Assembly (NCBI GenBank): GCA_011523655.1
Contig: WTGH01000038.1
Location: 1-64,000, forward strand
Direction of reading: 5' to 3'
DNA: 64,000 nt
DNA from: Rhodospirillaceae bacterium
Lineage (GTDB): Bacteria; Pseudomonadota; Alphaproteobacteria; Bin65
Part shown: piece by piece, positions 32,798 through 42,442 of the stretch
Layout of the letters: each line of letters opens with the position of its first letter
How positions within the stretch are numbered: position 1 is the first letter of the stretch
The notes under the pieces: generated by a model
Told to the model about the DNA's origin: nothing
What the model saw: the letters and a program-made list of their open reading frames with translations, nothing else
Database searches by the model: none
Made by a program: the position numbers and the translations under genes

Positions 32798-33793
32798 ATG
32801 AAACCGAACCTGAAAATCGCCGACAGCATGCTCGATCTGATCGGCGGCATTCCCCTGGTTCGTCTGAACCGTGTCGGCCAGGAGAGCGGAGCCGAAATTC
32901 TTGTCAAACCGGAATTCCTCAACCCCAGCGGCAGCATAAAGGACCGGATCGCCAAAAGAATGGTCGAGGAGGCCGAAGCTCAGGGGGACCTCCGCGAGAA
33001 TTATCGGATCATCGAGGCCACGGGCGGAAACACCGGAACCGCGTTGGCATTCGTCAGCGCCGTCCGGGGCTATGATTTCGTCGCCTACGTCCCGGACAAG
33101 ATCGCCGATCCGTCGCGGGTCGCGATCATGCTGGCCTACGGTTGCGAGGTCGTTACCGTCGATACCGACGCGTATGAAGCCGCCCGTACGGGCGAGAGCC
33201 CTGCGGACTCGGATACCGGAGCGCACGGCGGGTACCTGGAACTGGGCGGGCGGCAATTGTGCCTCGATGCCGAACGCGAACAGCCGGACGTGTGGTATGC
33301 GCGGCAATATTCCAGTCCCGCCAATGTCGCCGCCCACCGCGAGGAAACGGCAAAAGAGATCCTGGAAAAGACCGACGGTGCGCTGGATGCCTTCGTCGCA
33401 TCCGTGGGCACCGGCGGCACGCTGTTCGGCATTGCGCAGGCGCTCAAGGAACACGATCCGGATATTTCGGTCTGGGGCGTCGAACCGGCAGGAAAGCCGA
33501 TGGTCGGCGATCCGGGCGCCTATCCCCTGATCCCGGACATTTCCGACGGCATCATCCCCGACATCCTGGAGAGCGGGCTGATCGACGGAGTCTTTACGGT
33601 CAACGATGAAGAGGCAATCGGCATGGCCCACCGGCTGGCGGAAAGGGAGGGGATATTTTGCGGCATGTCGGGCGGCGCCAACGTCGAGGCCTCACTTCGC
33701 CTTGCTGGAACACTCGGTTCGGGCAAGCGAATCGTCACCGTCCTGCCGGACAGTCGCGATCGCTATCTGCAGTTCGAGAAATACACGACGTAA
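32798..33793 (+). CDS. Cysteine synthase/CBS-like PLP enzyme (fold type II)
   Basis: A 331-aa enzyme. NPSGSIKDR carries the PLP lysine (K48), TGGNTGTA (75-82) is the substrate-binding loop and SVGTGGTLFG the phosphate-binding loop; MSGGAN near residue 290 is also typical. CysK and CBS normally read TSGNTG, so Ser is replaced by Gly here. A spacer region (ARTGESPADSDTGAHGG, about 130-146) is longer than in CysK. The reaction is expected to be beta-replacement or elimination on an activated serine or a related amino acid. It lies 137 bp after the M24 gene and may process its product. Confidence 0.85.
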   Translation: MKPNLKIADSMLDLIGGIPLVRLNRVGQESGAEILVKPEFLNPSGSIKDRIAKRMVEEAEAQGDLRENYRIIEATGGNTGTALAFVSAVRGYDFVAYVPDKIADPSRVAIMLAYGCEVVTVDTDAYEAARTGESPADSDTGAHGGYLELGGRQLCLDAEREQPDVWYARQYSSPANVAAHREETAKEILEKTDGALDAFVASVGTGGTLFGIAQALKEHDPDISVWGVEPAGKPMVGDPGAYPLIPDISDGIIPDILESGLIDGVFTVNDEEAIGMAHRLAEREGIFCGMSGGANVEASLRLAGTLGSGKRIVTVLPDSRDRYLQFEKYTT

Positions 33794-33897
33794 GTGACCC
33801 TTCTCCGGCGCCCTCGCCGTATGGCGTGGCTGTGGCGGGAAATCCGGGCTAGAATTCAAGCGGGCGAGAATTGCCGAGACCAGGGGAGAGACCGCCC

Positions 33898-35634
33898 ATG
33901 GAACCGGTCGACGTGATCGTTGTCGGCAGCGGCGGGGCGGGTCTGCTGGCGGCCTGCGTGGCGGCGGAGATGGGTTGCCGCACCCTGCTGGTCAGCAAGG
34001 GACAGGTGGCGCGGTCCGGTGCGACCGCCACCATAACCGGCGATACCTGTGTCGACGGCCATACCGCCGTCCACGAACTCGGCCTCAAGGCGGACGACAC
34101 CGATACTCAGGACGCCTTTTTCGAGGACACAGTCGTCGCGGGAAAGTTCATCAACGACCGGCGGCTGGTTGCGGCCATGGTCTCCGAAATCGGACCCGAG
34201 GTGAAGCGGCTCAGGGAGGATGGTCTGCGGATGTCCGATCCGGTTCTGACCCCCGGCCATCGGACGGCGCGCGGGGTCTGGTTCTCGGGCATGGAACTGA
34301 TGCAGGTCTTGCGCAAGAGAGCGCTCAAGGCCGAGGTGAAGGTCCGGGAGGAGTTCTTTGCCACCGATATCCTGACGACCAACGGTGTGGTCGCGGCGCT
34401 TGGCGGGCTCGATCTCCGAAGCGGGGCGGTGGCCTGCATTCAGACCAGGACCGTCGTGATCGCCTGCGGCGGGGGCATGATGGTGTATCCCGTGCAGACG
34501 GCGCCCGAGGAGCTCACCGGCGACGGCTACCGCCTTGCGCTCAGCGCCGGGGCCGAGTTGATCGACATGGAGATGGTGCAGTTTCTGCCGTGCGTGCTCG
34601 CCGAGCCGCAGATCTGGCGGGGCATACAGTTCCCGTGGCTGCTCGGCCCGCAGGCCGGCGTTCGTGCTTGGCTGCTCAACCGGTACGGCGAGCGGTTCAT
34701 GGATCGCTGGGACCCGGAGCGCATGGAACTGTCGACCCGCGATGTCATCGCGATCGCCTGCATGAAGGAGGTGCTGGAGGGTCGCGGCGGGCCGAATGGC
34801 GGGGTGTTTCTGTCCTGGGCGCACCTTCCCGGCAATATCATCGACTTCATGCAGGACTGGTCGTTCAAGACGCAGATGCGCGGGCAATGGCGCTGGGAAG
34901 GGTTCGATTTCGCCGGGCTGGTCGAGGAAATAAAGGCCGGCCGGGCAGTGGAGGTCATCTCGGGGAGCCATTTCTTCATGGGCGGAATCGCGGTCGACGA
35001 GAACTGCGCGACGCGGGTGCCGGGGCTTTACGCCTGCGGCGAGGCGGCGGGCGGGGCCCACGGCGCGAACCGGCTGTCCGGAAACGCGGGCAGCCAGATT
35101 CTGGTTCAGGGCCGCCGGGCCGGCGCTGCAGCGGCTGCTCACGCCGCTGCAACTGGTCAGGAAACGGTTCGTTGCGATAGCTGGGAGAGTGTCTCCACCG
35201 GGCTCATGGCGCCCCTGGAGCGCGACGGCGAACTACGGCCCTTCGAGTTCAGGGAGCGGATCCAGGAGATCGCGCAGCACCACGTCGGTGTGGTGCGTAC
35301 GGGGGCCTCGCTCGCCGCGGCGATGGACGAGGTGAGAGACCTGCGCGAGAACGCGTTGCCCCAAGTCTCCTGCCGAAGCAAGGAACGGCGCTACAACAAG
35401 GAGTGGGTGGAGGCCATCGAATGCGAAAGCCTTCTCGATACACTCGCGGCGATCGCGCTCGGCGCGGATGGGCGGACGGAAAGCCGGGGCGCCCACTACC
35501 GGGAGGACTTTCCGACGGAGGATAACGGTACCACTCCGGCAAATGGCTTCATCAATCGGTGTAATGGGGCGCTGGTCCGCACGACCCGTCCGGCGGACTG
35601 CCGGCGCATGGCGTGTCCGACAGACGCAGCGTAG
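33898..35634 (+). CDS. Fumarate reductase/succinate dehydrogenase-type flavoprotein
   Basis: A 578-aa FAD protein. The N-terminal Rossmann motif is VIVVGSGGAGLLAA, and SHFFMGGIAVDENCATRVPG with LYACGEAAGGAHGANRLSGN is the conserved substrate/FAD region of SdhA/FrdA/AprA relatives. Start ATG 33898 follows AGGGGAGAG. A 2Fe-2S protein gene begins 9 bp after the stop, so the two probably form an electron-transfer pair. No membrane anchor (SdhC/D) or 4Fe-4S subunit is nearby. It may reduce or oxidise an organic acid other than succinate. It opens a cluster running into DppBCDF. Confidence 0.87.
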   Translation: MEPVDVIVVGSGGAGLLAACVAAEMGCRTLLVSKGQVARSGATATITGDTCVDGHTAVHELGLKADDTDTQDAFFEDTVVAGKFINDRRLVAAMVSEIGPEVKRLREDGLRMSDPVLTPGHRTARGVWFSGMELMQVLRKRALKAEVKVREEFFATDILTTNGVVAALGGLDLRSGAVACIQTRTVVIACGGGMMVYPVQTAPEELTGDGYRLALSAGAELIDMEMVQFLPCVLAEPQIWRGIQFPWLLGPQAGVRAWLLNRYGERFMDRWDPERMELSTRDVIAIACMKEVLEGRGGPNGGVFLSWAHLPGNIIDFMQDWSFKTQMRGQWRWEGFDFAGLVEEIKAGRAVEVISGSHFFMGGIAVDENCATRVPGLYACGEAAGGAHGANRLSGNAGSQILVQGRRAGAAAAAHAAATGQETVRCDSWESVSTGLMAPLERDGELRPFEFRERIQEIAQHHVGVVRTGASLAAAMDEVRDLRENALPQVSCRSKERRYNKEWVEAIECESLLDTLAAIALGADGRTESRGAHYREDFPTEDNGTTPANGFINRCNGALVRTTRPADCRRMACPTDAA

Positions 35635-35643
35635 ACCGGGAAC

Positions 35644-36048
35644 ATGCGTCTCACCGTAGCCAGAGGACCACAGGAGAGCGGCGAGGGCTCGAACGAGCAG
35701 TCATTCGAACTGCCGGACCTCAGCGGCGCCAGCGTCAGCAATGCCTTGCAATATATCAATCGCCATATCGACGGCAGCGTCGCCTATTATCTTTCGTGCC
35801 GGCGCGGTCTCTGCGCGTGCTGCGTGGTGCGGATCGACGGCAAGATCGAAAAGGCGTGCGTCGTGCTCGCGCGGGACGGAATGGTCCTCGAGCCGGTGAA
35901 GCAAAGTCTCCTGATCAAGGATACAGTGGTGCATCTCGGCATGCCGCGAACGTCCGAGTTTCCGCTCGTCGATGCCGCGTGCGACGCGCAGCCGTCGCGA
36001 AAGCCCGCCCCGGGAGTCGCCGACGACAGCGAGAAGATGTGTGAATAA
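35644..36048 (+). CDS. Standalone 2Fe-2S ferredoxin-domain protein (SdhB N-domain-like)
   Basis: A 134-aa protein equivalent to only the N-terminal half of SdhB/FrdB. The plant-ferredoxin cluster motif is C52-x4-C57-x2-C60-x11-C72 (SCRRGLCACCVVRIDGKIEK, then AC). The C-terminal domain that would hold 4Fe-4S and 3Fe-4S clusters is absent: after residue ~110 there is only a Pro/Asp-rich tail. It most likely passes electrons between the upstream flavoprotein and an unknown carrier. The gene starts 9 bp after the flavoprotein gene. Confidence 0.85.
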   Translation: MRLTVARGPQESGEGSNEQSFELPDLSGASVSNALQYINRHIDGSVAYYLSCRRGLCACCVVRIDGKIEKACVVLARDGMVLEPVKQSLLIKDTVVHLGMPRTSEFPLVDAACDAQPSRKPAPGVADDSEKMCE

Positions 36049-36126
36049 AGCCCGAGTTCGCGATGAGAGGACCTGACGGCGAATAATCGGGAAGCAGGCA
36101 ACGATGGGAGGCCTCCGAACCGTCCG

Positions 36127-37095
36127 ATGATGAGCTACATCGCCCGCAGACTCCTGCAAGCGGTTCCCGCCGTCTTCGGGATCATCATCATCAACTTCTT
36201 CGTGCTGCACCTGGCACCGGGCGACGCTGCGGACGTGCTCGCCGGCGAAGCGGGCGCCGCCAACGAGGCCTATATGAAGCAGCTGCGCGAGACCTTCGGC
36301 CTCGATCAGCCGCTTTACGTGCAGCTTTACGAATATGTCGCCAATATTCTGCAACTGAATCTCGGATATTCCTTCCGCCACAACATGGCAGTCGCCGACC
36401 TGATCGCCGAACGCCTGCCGGCAACATTGTGGCTCATGCTCTCGGCTGTCTTTCTGGCCGTCGGGCTCGGCATCCTGCTCGGCGTGACTTCGGCGCGCTT
36501 CGTCAACACGATCGTCGACCGCATCGCGTCCGTATTGGCGCTGCTCTGTTATTCGACCCCGGTCTTCTGGATCGGCCTGATGATGATCGTACTGTTCTCG
36601 GTCGAGCTCGGCTGGTTGCCAAGCGGCGGTTTCGAGACGATCGGCGCCGACTTTACCGGCTTGGACCGGGTGCTCGACGTGCTCTGGCACACTTTGATGC
36701 CGGCTCTCGCACTTTCCCTTTTTTATCTCGCCGTCTACGCGCGTCTGATGCGCGCGTCGATGCTGGAGGTCTATCGCCTGGACTTCGTGACCACGGCGCA
36801 CGCCAAGGGCCTCTCCCCGGCGCGCGTGGCTTTCAAGCATGTGCTGCGCAACGCCCTTCTGCCGGTCGTGACCATGGCGGGGCTTCATCTGGGCGGCATG
36901 CTCGGGGGCGCCGTCGTCGTCGAGGTCGTCTTCAGCTGGCCCGGAATTGGCCGGCTGGCGTTCGACGCGATCTTCCAGCGCGACTTCAACCTGGTGCTGA
37001 GCATCTTGGTGCTGAGCTCGGTGCTGGTCATCGTCATCAATCTCGCGGTCGATCTCCTGTACGCGTGGCTCGACCCGCGCATCGAGATTCGCTGA
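36127..37095 (+). CDS. dppB: Peptide/nickel-type ABC transporter permease (DppB-like)
   Basis: A 322-aa permease with six predicted helices. MSYIARRLLQAVPAVFGIII is the standard DppB N-terminus, HLAPGDAA the following conserved motif, and the coupling loop is RASMLEVYRLDFVTTAHAKG. The end is EVVFSWPGIGRLAFDAIFQR. The start is ATGATG at 36127/36130. The next permease follows after 3 bp. Substrates of the family include peptides, nickel, opines and glutathione. Confidence 0.92.
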   Translation: MMSYIARRLLQAVPAVFGIIIINFFVLHLAPGDAADVLAGEAGAANEAYMKQLRETFGLDQPLYVQLYEYVANILQLNLGYSFRHNMAVADLIAERLPATLWLMLSAVFLAVGLGILLGVTSARFVNTIVDRIASVLALLCYSTPVFWIGLMMIVLFSVELGWLPSGGFETIGADFTGLDRVLDVLWHTLMPALALSLFYLAVYARLMRASMLEVYRLDFVTTAHAKGLSPARVAFKHVLRNALLPVVTMAGLHLGGMLGGAVVVEVVFSWPGIGRLAFDAIFQRDFNLVLSILVLSSVLVIVINLAVDLLYAWLDPRIEIR

Positions 37096-37098
37096 CTC

Positions 37099-37941
37099 AT
37101 GAGGCGGCTGACCGAGTTCTGGCGCCGCTACCGCCGCAACGTGCTGGCGGTGCTCGCTTTCGGAGTTCTCCTGGTCGTCGCCGCCATGGCGGTGTTCGCC
37201 GACCTGCTCTATCCGCAGGGCCCGTGGGAGATGGTCACCCGGCCGTTCCTGTGGCCGGGAGACCGTTCGCAGCATCTGCTCGGGTCGGACATGCTGGGCC
37301 GGGACGTCATGGCCGGAATCGTCCACGGCTCGCGGGTGTCGCTGCTCATCGGCGTCGTGGCGACTGCCGTCGCTTTCATCATCGGCACCCTGGTCGGCGC
37401 GACCGCCGGATATTTCCGCGGCTGGGTCGACGACGTTCTCATGCGCTTCACGGAAATCTTCCAGACCATCCCGCCATTCATGTTCCTGATCGTCCTGGTT
37501 GCGATCTTCAAGCCGAGCGTGACGACCATCACGCTGGCCATCGGCATCGTCTCCTGGCCGACATTGGCGCGCCTCGTCCGCAGCGAGTTCCTGACCCTGC
37601 GCGAGCGCGATTTTGTCCAGGCCGGCTTCGTGATCGGCATGAGCAACACGCGGATCATCCTGACCCAGATCCTGCCCAATGCGCTGCCGCCGGTGATCGT
37701 CACTTCGTCCGTTATCGTGGCGACCGCGATCATCAACGAGTCGGCGCTTTCCTTTCTCGGTCTCGGCGATCCCAACTTGATGAGCTGGGGGACGATGATC
37801 GGTGCGGGCCGCCAGGTGCTCCGGAACGCCTGGTACCTGACTGCCCTGCCCGGCATCGCCATCCTGCTGACGGTTCTGGCCCTCAACATTGCCGGGGACG
37901 GCCTCAACGATGCCCTTAATCCGCGGCTCAAGAGCGGATGA
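37099..37941 (+). CDS. dppC: Peptide/nickel-type ABC transporter permease (DppC-like)
   Basis: A 280-aa permease and partner of DppB. Landmarks are [40 protein letters not shown], the coupling loop [20 protein letters not shown], and [19 protein letters not shown] near the C-terminus. It overlaps the following ATPase by ATGA. Confidence 0.92.
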   Translation: MRRLTEFWRRYRRNVLAVLAFGVLLVVAAMAVFADLLYPQGPWEMVTRPFLWPGDRSQHLLGSDMLGRDVMAGIVHGSRVSLLIGVVATAVAFIIGTLVGATAGYFRGWVDDVLMRFTEIFQTIPPFMFLIVLVAIFKPSVTTITLAIGIVSWPTLARLVRSEFLTLRERDFVQAGFVIGMSNTRIILTQILPNALPPVIVTSSVIVATAIINESALSFLGLGDPNLMSWGTMIGAGRQVLRNAWYLTALPGIAILLTVLALNIAGDGLNDALNPRLKSG

Positions 37942-38936
37942 GCGGCGTCGCCCCACCGCTGCTCGAGGTGCGAGCGCTGGAGACACGCTTCTCTACAGAA
38001 GCCGGTCTCGTTCACGCTGTGGACGGGCTTTCGTTTTCCGTGAACAAGGGCGATAGCCTGGCGCTCGTCGGCGAATCGGGATGCGGGAAGTCGGTCACCG
38101 CACTGTCGATCCTCCGTTTGGTGCCCGACCCTCCGGGACGCGTGGCCGGCGGCGAAATCCTGTTCGAAGGCTACGACCTCCTGAAGCTATCGCGGCGCGA
38201 CATGCGCCGCATCCGGGGAGGCGAGATGTCGATGATCTTCCAGGACCCGATGACCTCTCTCAACCCGGTTCTCACGATCGGCGACCAGATCAGCGAGGCG
38301 ATTCGCACCCATGAATCGGTTTCGCGGCGATCGGCATGGCGGCGATGCGTCGAACTCCTGGAACTTGTCCGGATTCCGGATCCGCACCGGCGGGTGCACG
38401 ACTATCCCCATCGCCTGTCGGGAGGCATGCGCCAGCGGGCGATGATCGCCATGGCGGTCGCCTGCGCGCCGAAGCTGCTGATCGCGGACGAACCGACGAC
38501 CGCGCTCGACGTGACCATCCAGGCCCAGGTGCTCGGTCTGCTCGACCGGTTGAAGCGCGAACTCGGCATGACGGTGCTGCTGATCACCCACGATCTCGGG
38601 GTCGTTGCCGAGTGGGCGAACCGGGTCGTCGTTATGTACGCCGGCAACAAGGTCGAAGAGGGGCGGGTCGACGAATTGTTCGCACAGCCGCTCCACCCCT
38701 ATACCCAGGGACTGCTGGGGGCGATCCCCCAAGCCGGGCGGGTTCACTACACAAATGCCCGGCTGCACGAGATTTCGGGCACGGTGCCGAACCTGATCGA
38801 TCCGCCAGCTAGGTGCCGCTTCGCCGAGCGATGCGCCAAGGCGATAGACATCTGCCATCGCGAATATCCCGCGCCCTTCCGGCCTGCGGCCGGGCGCGAG
38901 GTCTCCTGCTTCGTGGCCGAACGGGATCTCGCCTGA
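37938..38936 (+). CDS. dppD: Peptide ABC transporter ATPase (DppD-like)
   Basis: A 332-aa ATPase. Walker A is [12 protein letters not shown], the Q-loop [11 protein letters not shown], the signature [14 protein letters not shown] and Walker [14 protein letters not shown]. The C-terminal extension has the oligopeptide-transporter cysteine cluster ([14 protein letters not shown], then a later Cys), known to bind an Fe-S cluster in related proteins. It starts with an ATGA overlap and ends 2 bp before the second ATPase. Confidence 0.92.
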   Translation: MSGVAPPLLEVRALETRFSTEAGLVHAVDGLSFSVNKGDSLALVGESGCGKSVTALSILRLVPDPPGRVAGGEILFEGYDLLKLSRRDMRRIRGGEMSMIFQDPMTSLNPVLTIGDQISEAIRTHESVSRRSAWRRCVELLELVRIPDPHRRVHDYPHRLSGGMRQRAMIAMAVACAPKLLIADEPTTALDVTIQAQVLGLLDRLKRELGMTVLLITHDLGVVAEWANRVVVMYAGNKVEEGRVDELFAQPLHPYTQGLLGAIPQAGRVHYTNARLHEISGTVPNLIDPPARCRFAERCAKAIDICHREYPAPFRPAAGREVSCFVAERDLA

Positions 38937-38938
38937 CC

Positions 38939-39943
38939 ATGATCCCTCTCCTTCAGGTCGAAAACCTGACCAAGCATTTCGTCACCCGTCAGGGAACGGT
39001 GCAGGCAGTGGACGATGTCTCGCTCAGCATTGGCGAGGGGGAGACGGTCGGTCTGGTCGGGGAGTCCGGTTGCGGAAAATCGACTCTCGGCCGGATGATC
39101 GTGCGGCTGCTTGAGCCGACGAGCGGCACGATCACCCTCCAAGGCAAGGAGGTCGCTCATCTCCGGGGCGAGGCATCCAAGCGGTTTCGCCGCCGGGTTC
39201 AGTTGATCTTTCAGGATCCCTTCACATCGCTCAATCCGCGATCGACGGTCGGGCGCATCCTCGAGGAACCTTTGATCGTCCATCGCCTCGGAGGACGCGA
39301 CGAACGGCGCGCGCAGGTCGAGGAATTGCTCCGGCGGGTCGGGCTGTCGCCGGGCGCCGCGGACCAGTTTCCCCACGAGTTTTCCGGCGGCCAGCGCCAG
39401 CGCATCGGGATCGCCCGGGCGCTGGCGCTCTCCCCCGAGCTGATCGTGTGCGACGAACCGGTCTCGGCGCTCGATGTCTCGATCCAGGCCCAGGTTCTGA
39501 ACCTGCTCTCGTCATTGAAGCGGCAGACCGGCATCGCCTACCTGTTCATCTCCCACGACCTCTCCGTGATCCGATACATCGCGGACCGGATCATCGTCAT
39601 GTATCTGGGAAAGATCGTCGAGGTTGCCGGTCACGACAGTCTGTGGGACAGGCCGCTCCATCCCTATACCCAGGCGCTTATGGCAGCGGTGCCGCTGCCG
39701 GATCCACAGGCAGCGCGTAGCCGCGAGCGGGTGGTTCTGGAAGGCGATCTGCCCAGCCCGGTTTCGCCCCCGTCAGGTTGCCGGTTTCGGACGCGCTGCC
39801 CACATGCAGTCGACAGATGTGCCCGGGAGGAGCCCGCGTTGCGTGAAGTGGTTGGCGGTCGCTTCGTCGCCTGCCACCTCGTGACCGCGGGAGACGGCCC
39901 GACGGATATTGGGCCTGGCGGCCCTCCGCCGCCTGCCGCCTGA
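38939..39943 (+). CDS. dppF: Peptide ABC transporter ATPase (DppF-like)
   Basis: A 334-aa ATPase and partner of DppD. Walker A is [12 protein letters not shown], the Q-loop FQDPFTSLNP, the signature FSGGQRQRIGIARAL and Walker B LIVCDEPVSALDV. The C-terminal Cys cluster is CRFRTRCPHAVDRC. ATG 38939 lies just after the DppD stop; a longer open frame upstream would only overlap DppD. It is the last gene of the plus-strand transporter operon and faces the minus-strand MmgE/PrpD gene. Confidence 0.92.
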   Translation: MIPLLQVENLTKHFVTRQGTVQAVDDVSLSIGEGETVGLVGESGCGKSTLGRMIVRLLEPTSGTITLQGKEVAHLRGEASKRFRRRVQLIFQDPFTSLNPRSTVGRILEEPLIVHRLGGRDERRAQVEELLRRVGLSPGAADQFPHEFSGGQRQRIGIARALALSPELIVCDEPVSALDVSIQAQVLNLLSSLKRQTGIAYLFISHDLSVIRYIADRIIVMYLGKIVEVAGHDSLWDRPLHPYTQALMAAVPLPDPQAARSRERVVLEGDLPSPVSPPSGCRFRTRCPHAVDRCAREEPALREVVGGRFVACHLVTAGDGPTDIGPGGPPPPAA

Positions 39944-39953
39944 CGATTTTCCC

Positions 39954-39976
39954 GAAGCCGCTCTGCGCGGGGCTTC
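39954..39976. terminator. Weak bidirectional stem-loop between convergent genes
   Basis: GAAGCC (39954-39959) and GGCTTC (39971-39976) bracket an 11-nt loop in the 31-bp gap between the convergent dppF and MmgE/PrpD genes, overlapping the stop of the latter. TTTT flanks one side. It may help end transcription on the minus strand, but the stem is short. Confidence 0.3.
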
Positions 39977-41390
39977 AATCGAACAGTGTTCGCACATTAG
40001 GCAACTTTTCGATCGAAGACATGCGCGAAAGCAGCCGTTCGGTTTTCGCCGGCGACAGGATATCGCGGGCACAATCGCGGAACTTGCGTTCCAGGTCTGC
40101 GGTGGCCAACGGGCGAACCGGCGTGCCTGTCGCCGACCGGTTTTCGAGTTCGAATGCACGCCCATCCCGCAGAACGATCCGGACAGATGCGCCTTCGGGG
40201 CTGGTCTCGGAGACTGTGGGATCGGCTGCCATTTTCTCGGAGAGAGTCATCCCGACCGTGTTCATCGCCGCGAGGAGCTGTGGATGACCGAGGACTTCCG
40301 GGTCGAGCTGCTCGACGGTGAGACGCCCGAAGACGAGGGCGCAGGCGACTGCGAAAGGCAGGCAGAATTGCGCCTGCATCACGGTCGACGGGCGCTCGCA
40401 GGTGAGCAGGTGGAGGACGAGAGGCGCGACCTCGCAGTGGACCGAAGCGACCTCGCCGGCCTCGATTGCATGGTCTTGACACAGGGTGAGAGTTGCTTCC
40501 ACGGCGGCCTGCGCGGCACTGCAGACCGGATAGAGCTTGTAGGCGATGCCCGGGGTAACGAAAGCGTAGGACTCGCCCAGCGAACCGATCGTTTCGACCG
40601 CCGACCGGCCGTCGTTGTAGACTTGGAAGAAGCCGCTTGGACGCTCGAAACCGTCCAAAGGAGCGGAGATACCCTCCCGCGCCAATTCCGCGGCCAGGGC
40701 GCCGCTCTCGGCGGCGCGGGCGGCACTGTAGGGCTTCGCCGCGCTGCCGAGCAGCGCGCGCGTGCTGCCGTTCTGCGCCAAGGTCAAGCCGATCGCCGTC
40801 GCCGTCGTCGCCGCGTTGAGCCCGAACGCCCGCGAGGCCGCGGCGGTCGCGCCGACGGCCCCGAGGACGGCCGTCGTGTACCAGCCCTTGTCGTACAACG
40901 TGCCGGTCGCAATCCGTCCTACTGCGTAGCTGACCTCGGATCCGGCGATGAAAGCGGCGAGCATTTCGGCTCCGTCGATATCCGCGCTTTCGGCAGCAGC
41001 CAGCGCGGCAGGGAACACGACCGCCGAAGCGTGAACGATCCCGTCGAAGCAGGTATCGTCAAAATCCAGCGCCTGCGCTGCCATGGCGTTGGCGAGCGCC
41101 GCGCCGCCGGCGCTCGCCTTGCGTTGTTCACCGATGACCGTGGCCGCGCCGCGCCCGTACTGGCTGCGGACAGTCCGGCGGACCGCCTCGGCGGAGACCG
41201 TCTGCGTTCCCGCAAGCGTAACGCCGAGCGTGTCGATGAGAGACCGCTTGGCATTCTCGACAACCGCATCCGGGGCCTGCGCCAGCGTGAATCCGGATGA
41301 CCAGCGCGCCAACCGTTCGGCGAGCGGGTCGCCGGGCGACGCGTCCGATGGGGCAGCCGTTAATCGGGGTTCGGAACCTCGGCGTGGCAA
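39975..41390 (-). CDS. MmgE/PrpD family protein (2-methylcitrate dehydratase-like)
   Basis: A 471-aa protein of the MmgE/PrpD family. The helical N-domain contains KRSLIDTLGVTLAGTQT, VIGEQRKASAGGAALANAMA and AQALDFDDTCFDGIVHASAV, which is the family signature. Later landmarks are GFERPSGFFQVYNDGRS, the YPVCSAAQAAVEATL core and the ARSVRIVLRDGR-like end strand. PrpD dehydrates 2-methylcitrate, but most paralogues act on unknown hydroxy-acids. It is the last gene of a minus-strand group with the ureohydrolase and the peptide-type binding protein, which argues for a catabolic rather than propionate-cycle role. Confidence 0.85.
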   Translation of the reverse strand: MPRRGSEPRLTAAPSDASPGDPLAERLARWSSGFTLAQAPDAVVENAKRSLIDTLGVTLAGTQTVSAEAVRRTVRSQYGRGAATVIGEQRKASAGGAALANAMAAQALDFDDTCFDGIVHASAVVFPAALAAAESADIDGAEMLAAFIAGSEVSYAVGRIATGTLYDKGWYTTAVLGAVGATAAASRAFGLNAATTATAIGLTLAQNGSTRALLGSAAKPYSAARAAESGALAAELAREGISAPLDGFERPSGFFQVYNDGRSAVETIGSLGESYAFVTPGIAYKLYPVCSAAQAAVEATLTLCQDHAIEAGEVASVHCEVAPLVLHLLTCERPSTVMQAQFCLPFAVACALVFGRLTVEQLDPEVLGHPQLLAAMNTVGMTLSEKMAADPTVSETSPEGASVRIVLRDGRAFELENRSATGTPVRPLATADLERKFRDCARDILSPAKTERLLSRMSSIEKLPNVRTLFD

Positions 41391-41432
41391 ACCGCCCTCC
41401 GCCCTTGCTCCGCTCGCGCAGTGGAGGTTGCG

Positions 41433-42416
41433 CTACGCGCCGAGTGCGCGGCCGCCCCAGACGTAGGCAATGACCGAAGCGCCGACCAATGCCGTGATCG
41501 ATGAAATGTCGCGCTTCGAGTTGACTTCGTTGATCGCAAACAGGCGGAGTTTGGGTTCCCGGCCGAGCATCCTGGCGGCTGCATAGGCGTCGCGTCCGTT
41601 CATGCCGCCCGGATTGCGCATCACCTTGCCGGGCGCATAGTGCTGGTCGAGGACGTCGACGTCGAAATTGACGTAGATGGCTTCCGTACCGTCGCTCGCC
41701 CTGGCGATCGCTTCGGTCATCACGTCCTCGATCCCGCGTTCATAAACCTCGTCGGCGGTAACCAGGCCTACACCCTGGTCCCTGGCGTATTGCGCGTATT
41801 CCCGGGCCGCGAACCAGCCGTTCGCACCGATATGCGCGATGTTTTCCGGCCGGACCTGGCCGTCGAGTTCATCCATGATGCGGCGATAGGAGGATCCGCT
41901 CGCCGTTTCCAGGTCGTACAGGTAGCGCATGTCGAGGTGGGCGTCGAAGCCGATGACGCCGACCTGCCCATCGGTTGCGCGGCAAAGACCGCGGCACGCA
42001 GCGAAGGTCAGCGAATCGTCGCCGCCCATCGTGACCGTGAGCGGGACCTCCGGCACGACCGACGACAATGTCTCGGAGACGACGTCATGGACCTCCTGCA
42101 CGGACATGGCGTCGTCGATGCGCACATTGCCCAGATCGCGGCCCGCCAGCCTGTCGGAGATATCGACGTCGAGAGGAATGCTGTAGCAGTTGAGATCGCC
42201 CAGGCACTGCCGCAAGGCGGCCGGACCCCCCGCCGAGCCCTTGCGGGCCGGAACCACGGTCGCGCCGTCGAAAGGGATACCGATCAAGACGGTATCGGGG
42301 CGGTCGGGCGTCTCCGCCAGCCATTTCCCCATCGGGCGATCGACCGGATCCCCCGAGACGACGGGAACGGATTCTGCCGGCGGCGTAAACTTGTCGATCG
42401 GAAGCGGTGTTGCCAT
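41433..42416 (-). CDS. Ureohydrolase (agmatinase/arginase-fold) with a variant metal motif
   Basis: A 327-aa arginase-fold enzyme. The binuclear Mn motifs are recognisable: GGDD (131-134), GFDAHLDMR (D158, H160, D162) and NFDVDVLDQHYAPG (D252, D254). The usual GGDH His ligand is Asp134 here, so one of the six metal ligands is altered. The family cleaves guanidino or formimino groups to urea or formamide (agmatine, guanidinobutyrate, guanidinopropionate, formiminoglutamate). The substrate loop GGPAALRQCLGDLNCYSIPL is not diagnostic. It lies between a peptide-type binding protein and MmgE/PrpD on the minus strand, so the imported compound may carry a guanidino-like group. Confidence 0.85.
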   Translation of the reverse strand: MATPLPIDKFTPPAESVPVVSGDPVDRPMGKWLAETPDRPDTVLIGIPFDGATVVPARKGSAGGPAALRQCLGDLNCYSIPLDVDISDRLAGRDLGNVRIDDAMSVQEVHDVVSETLSSVVPEVPLTVTMGGDDSLTFAACRGLCRATDGQVGVIGFDAHLDMRYLYDLETASGSSYRRIMDELDGQVRPENIAHIGANGWFAAREYAQYARDQGVGLVTADEVYERGIEDVMTEAIARASDGTEAIYVNFDVDVLDQHYAPGKVMRNPGGMNGRDAYAAARMLGREPKLRLFAINEVNSKRDISSITALVGASVIAYVWGGRALGA

Positions 42417-42442
42417 CGATGACTCCCAGGGTTAGACGCGAC

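Noticed and set aside
35701..37986. A 761-codon antisense open frame across the 2Fe-2S and DppB/C genes
   Set aside because: High Asp/Arg/His content, no motif, and DppB/DppC on the other strand are unmistakable.
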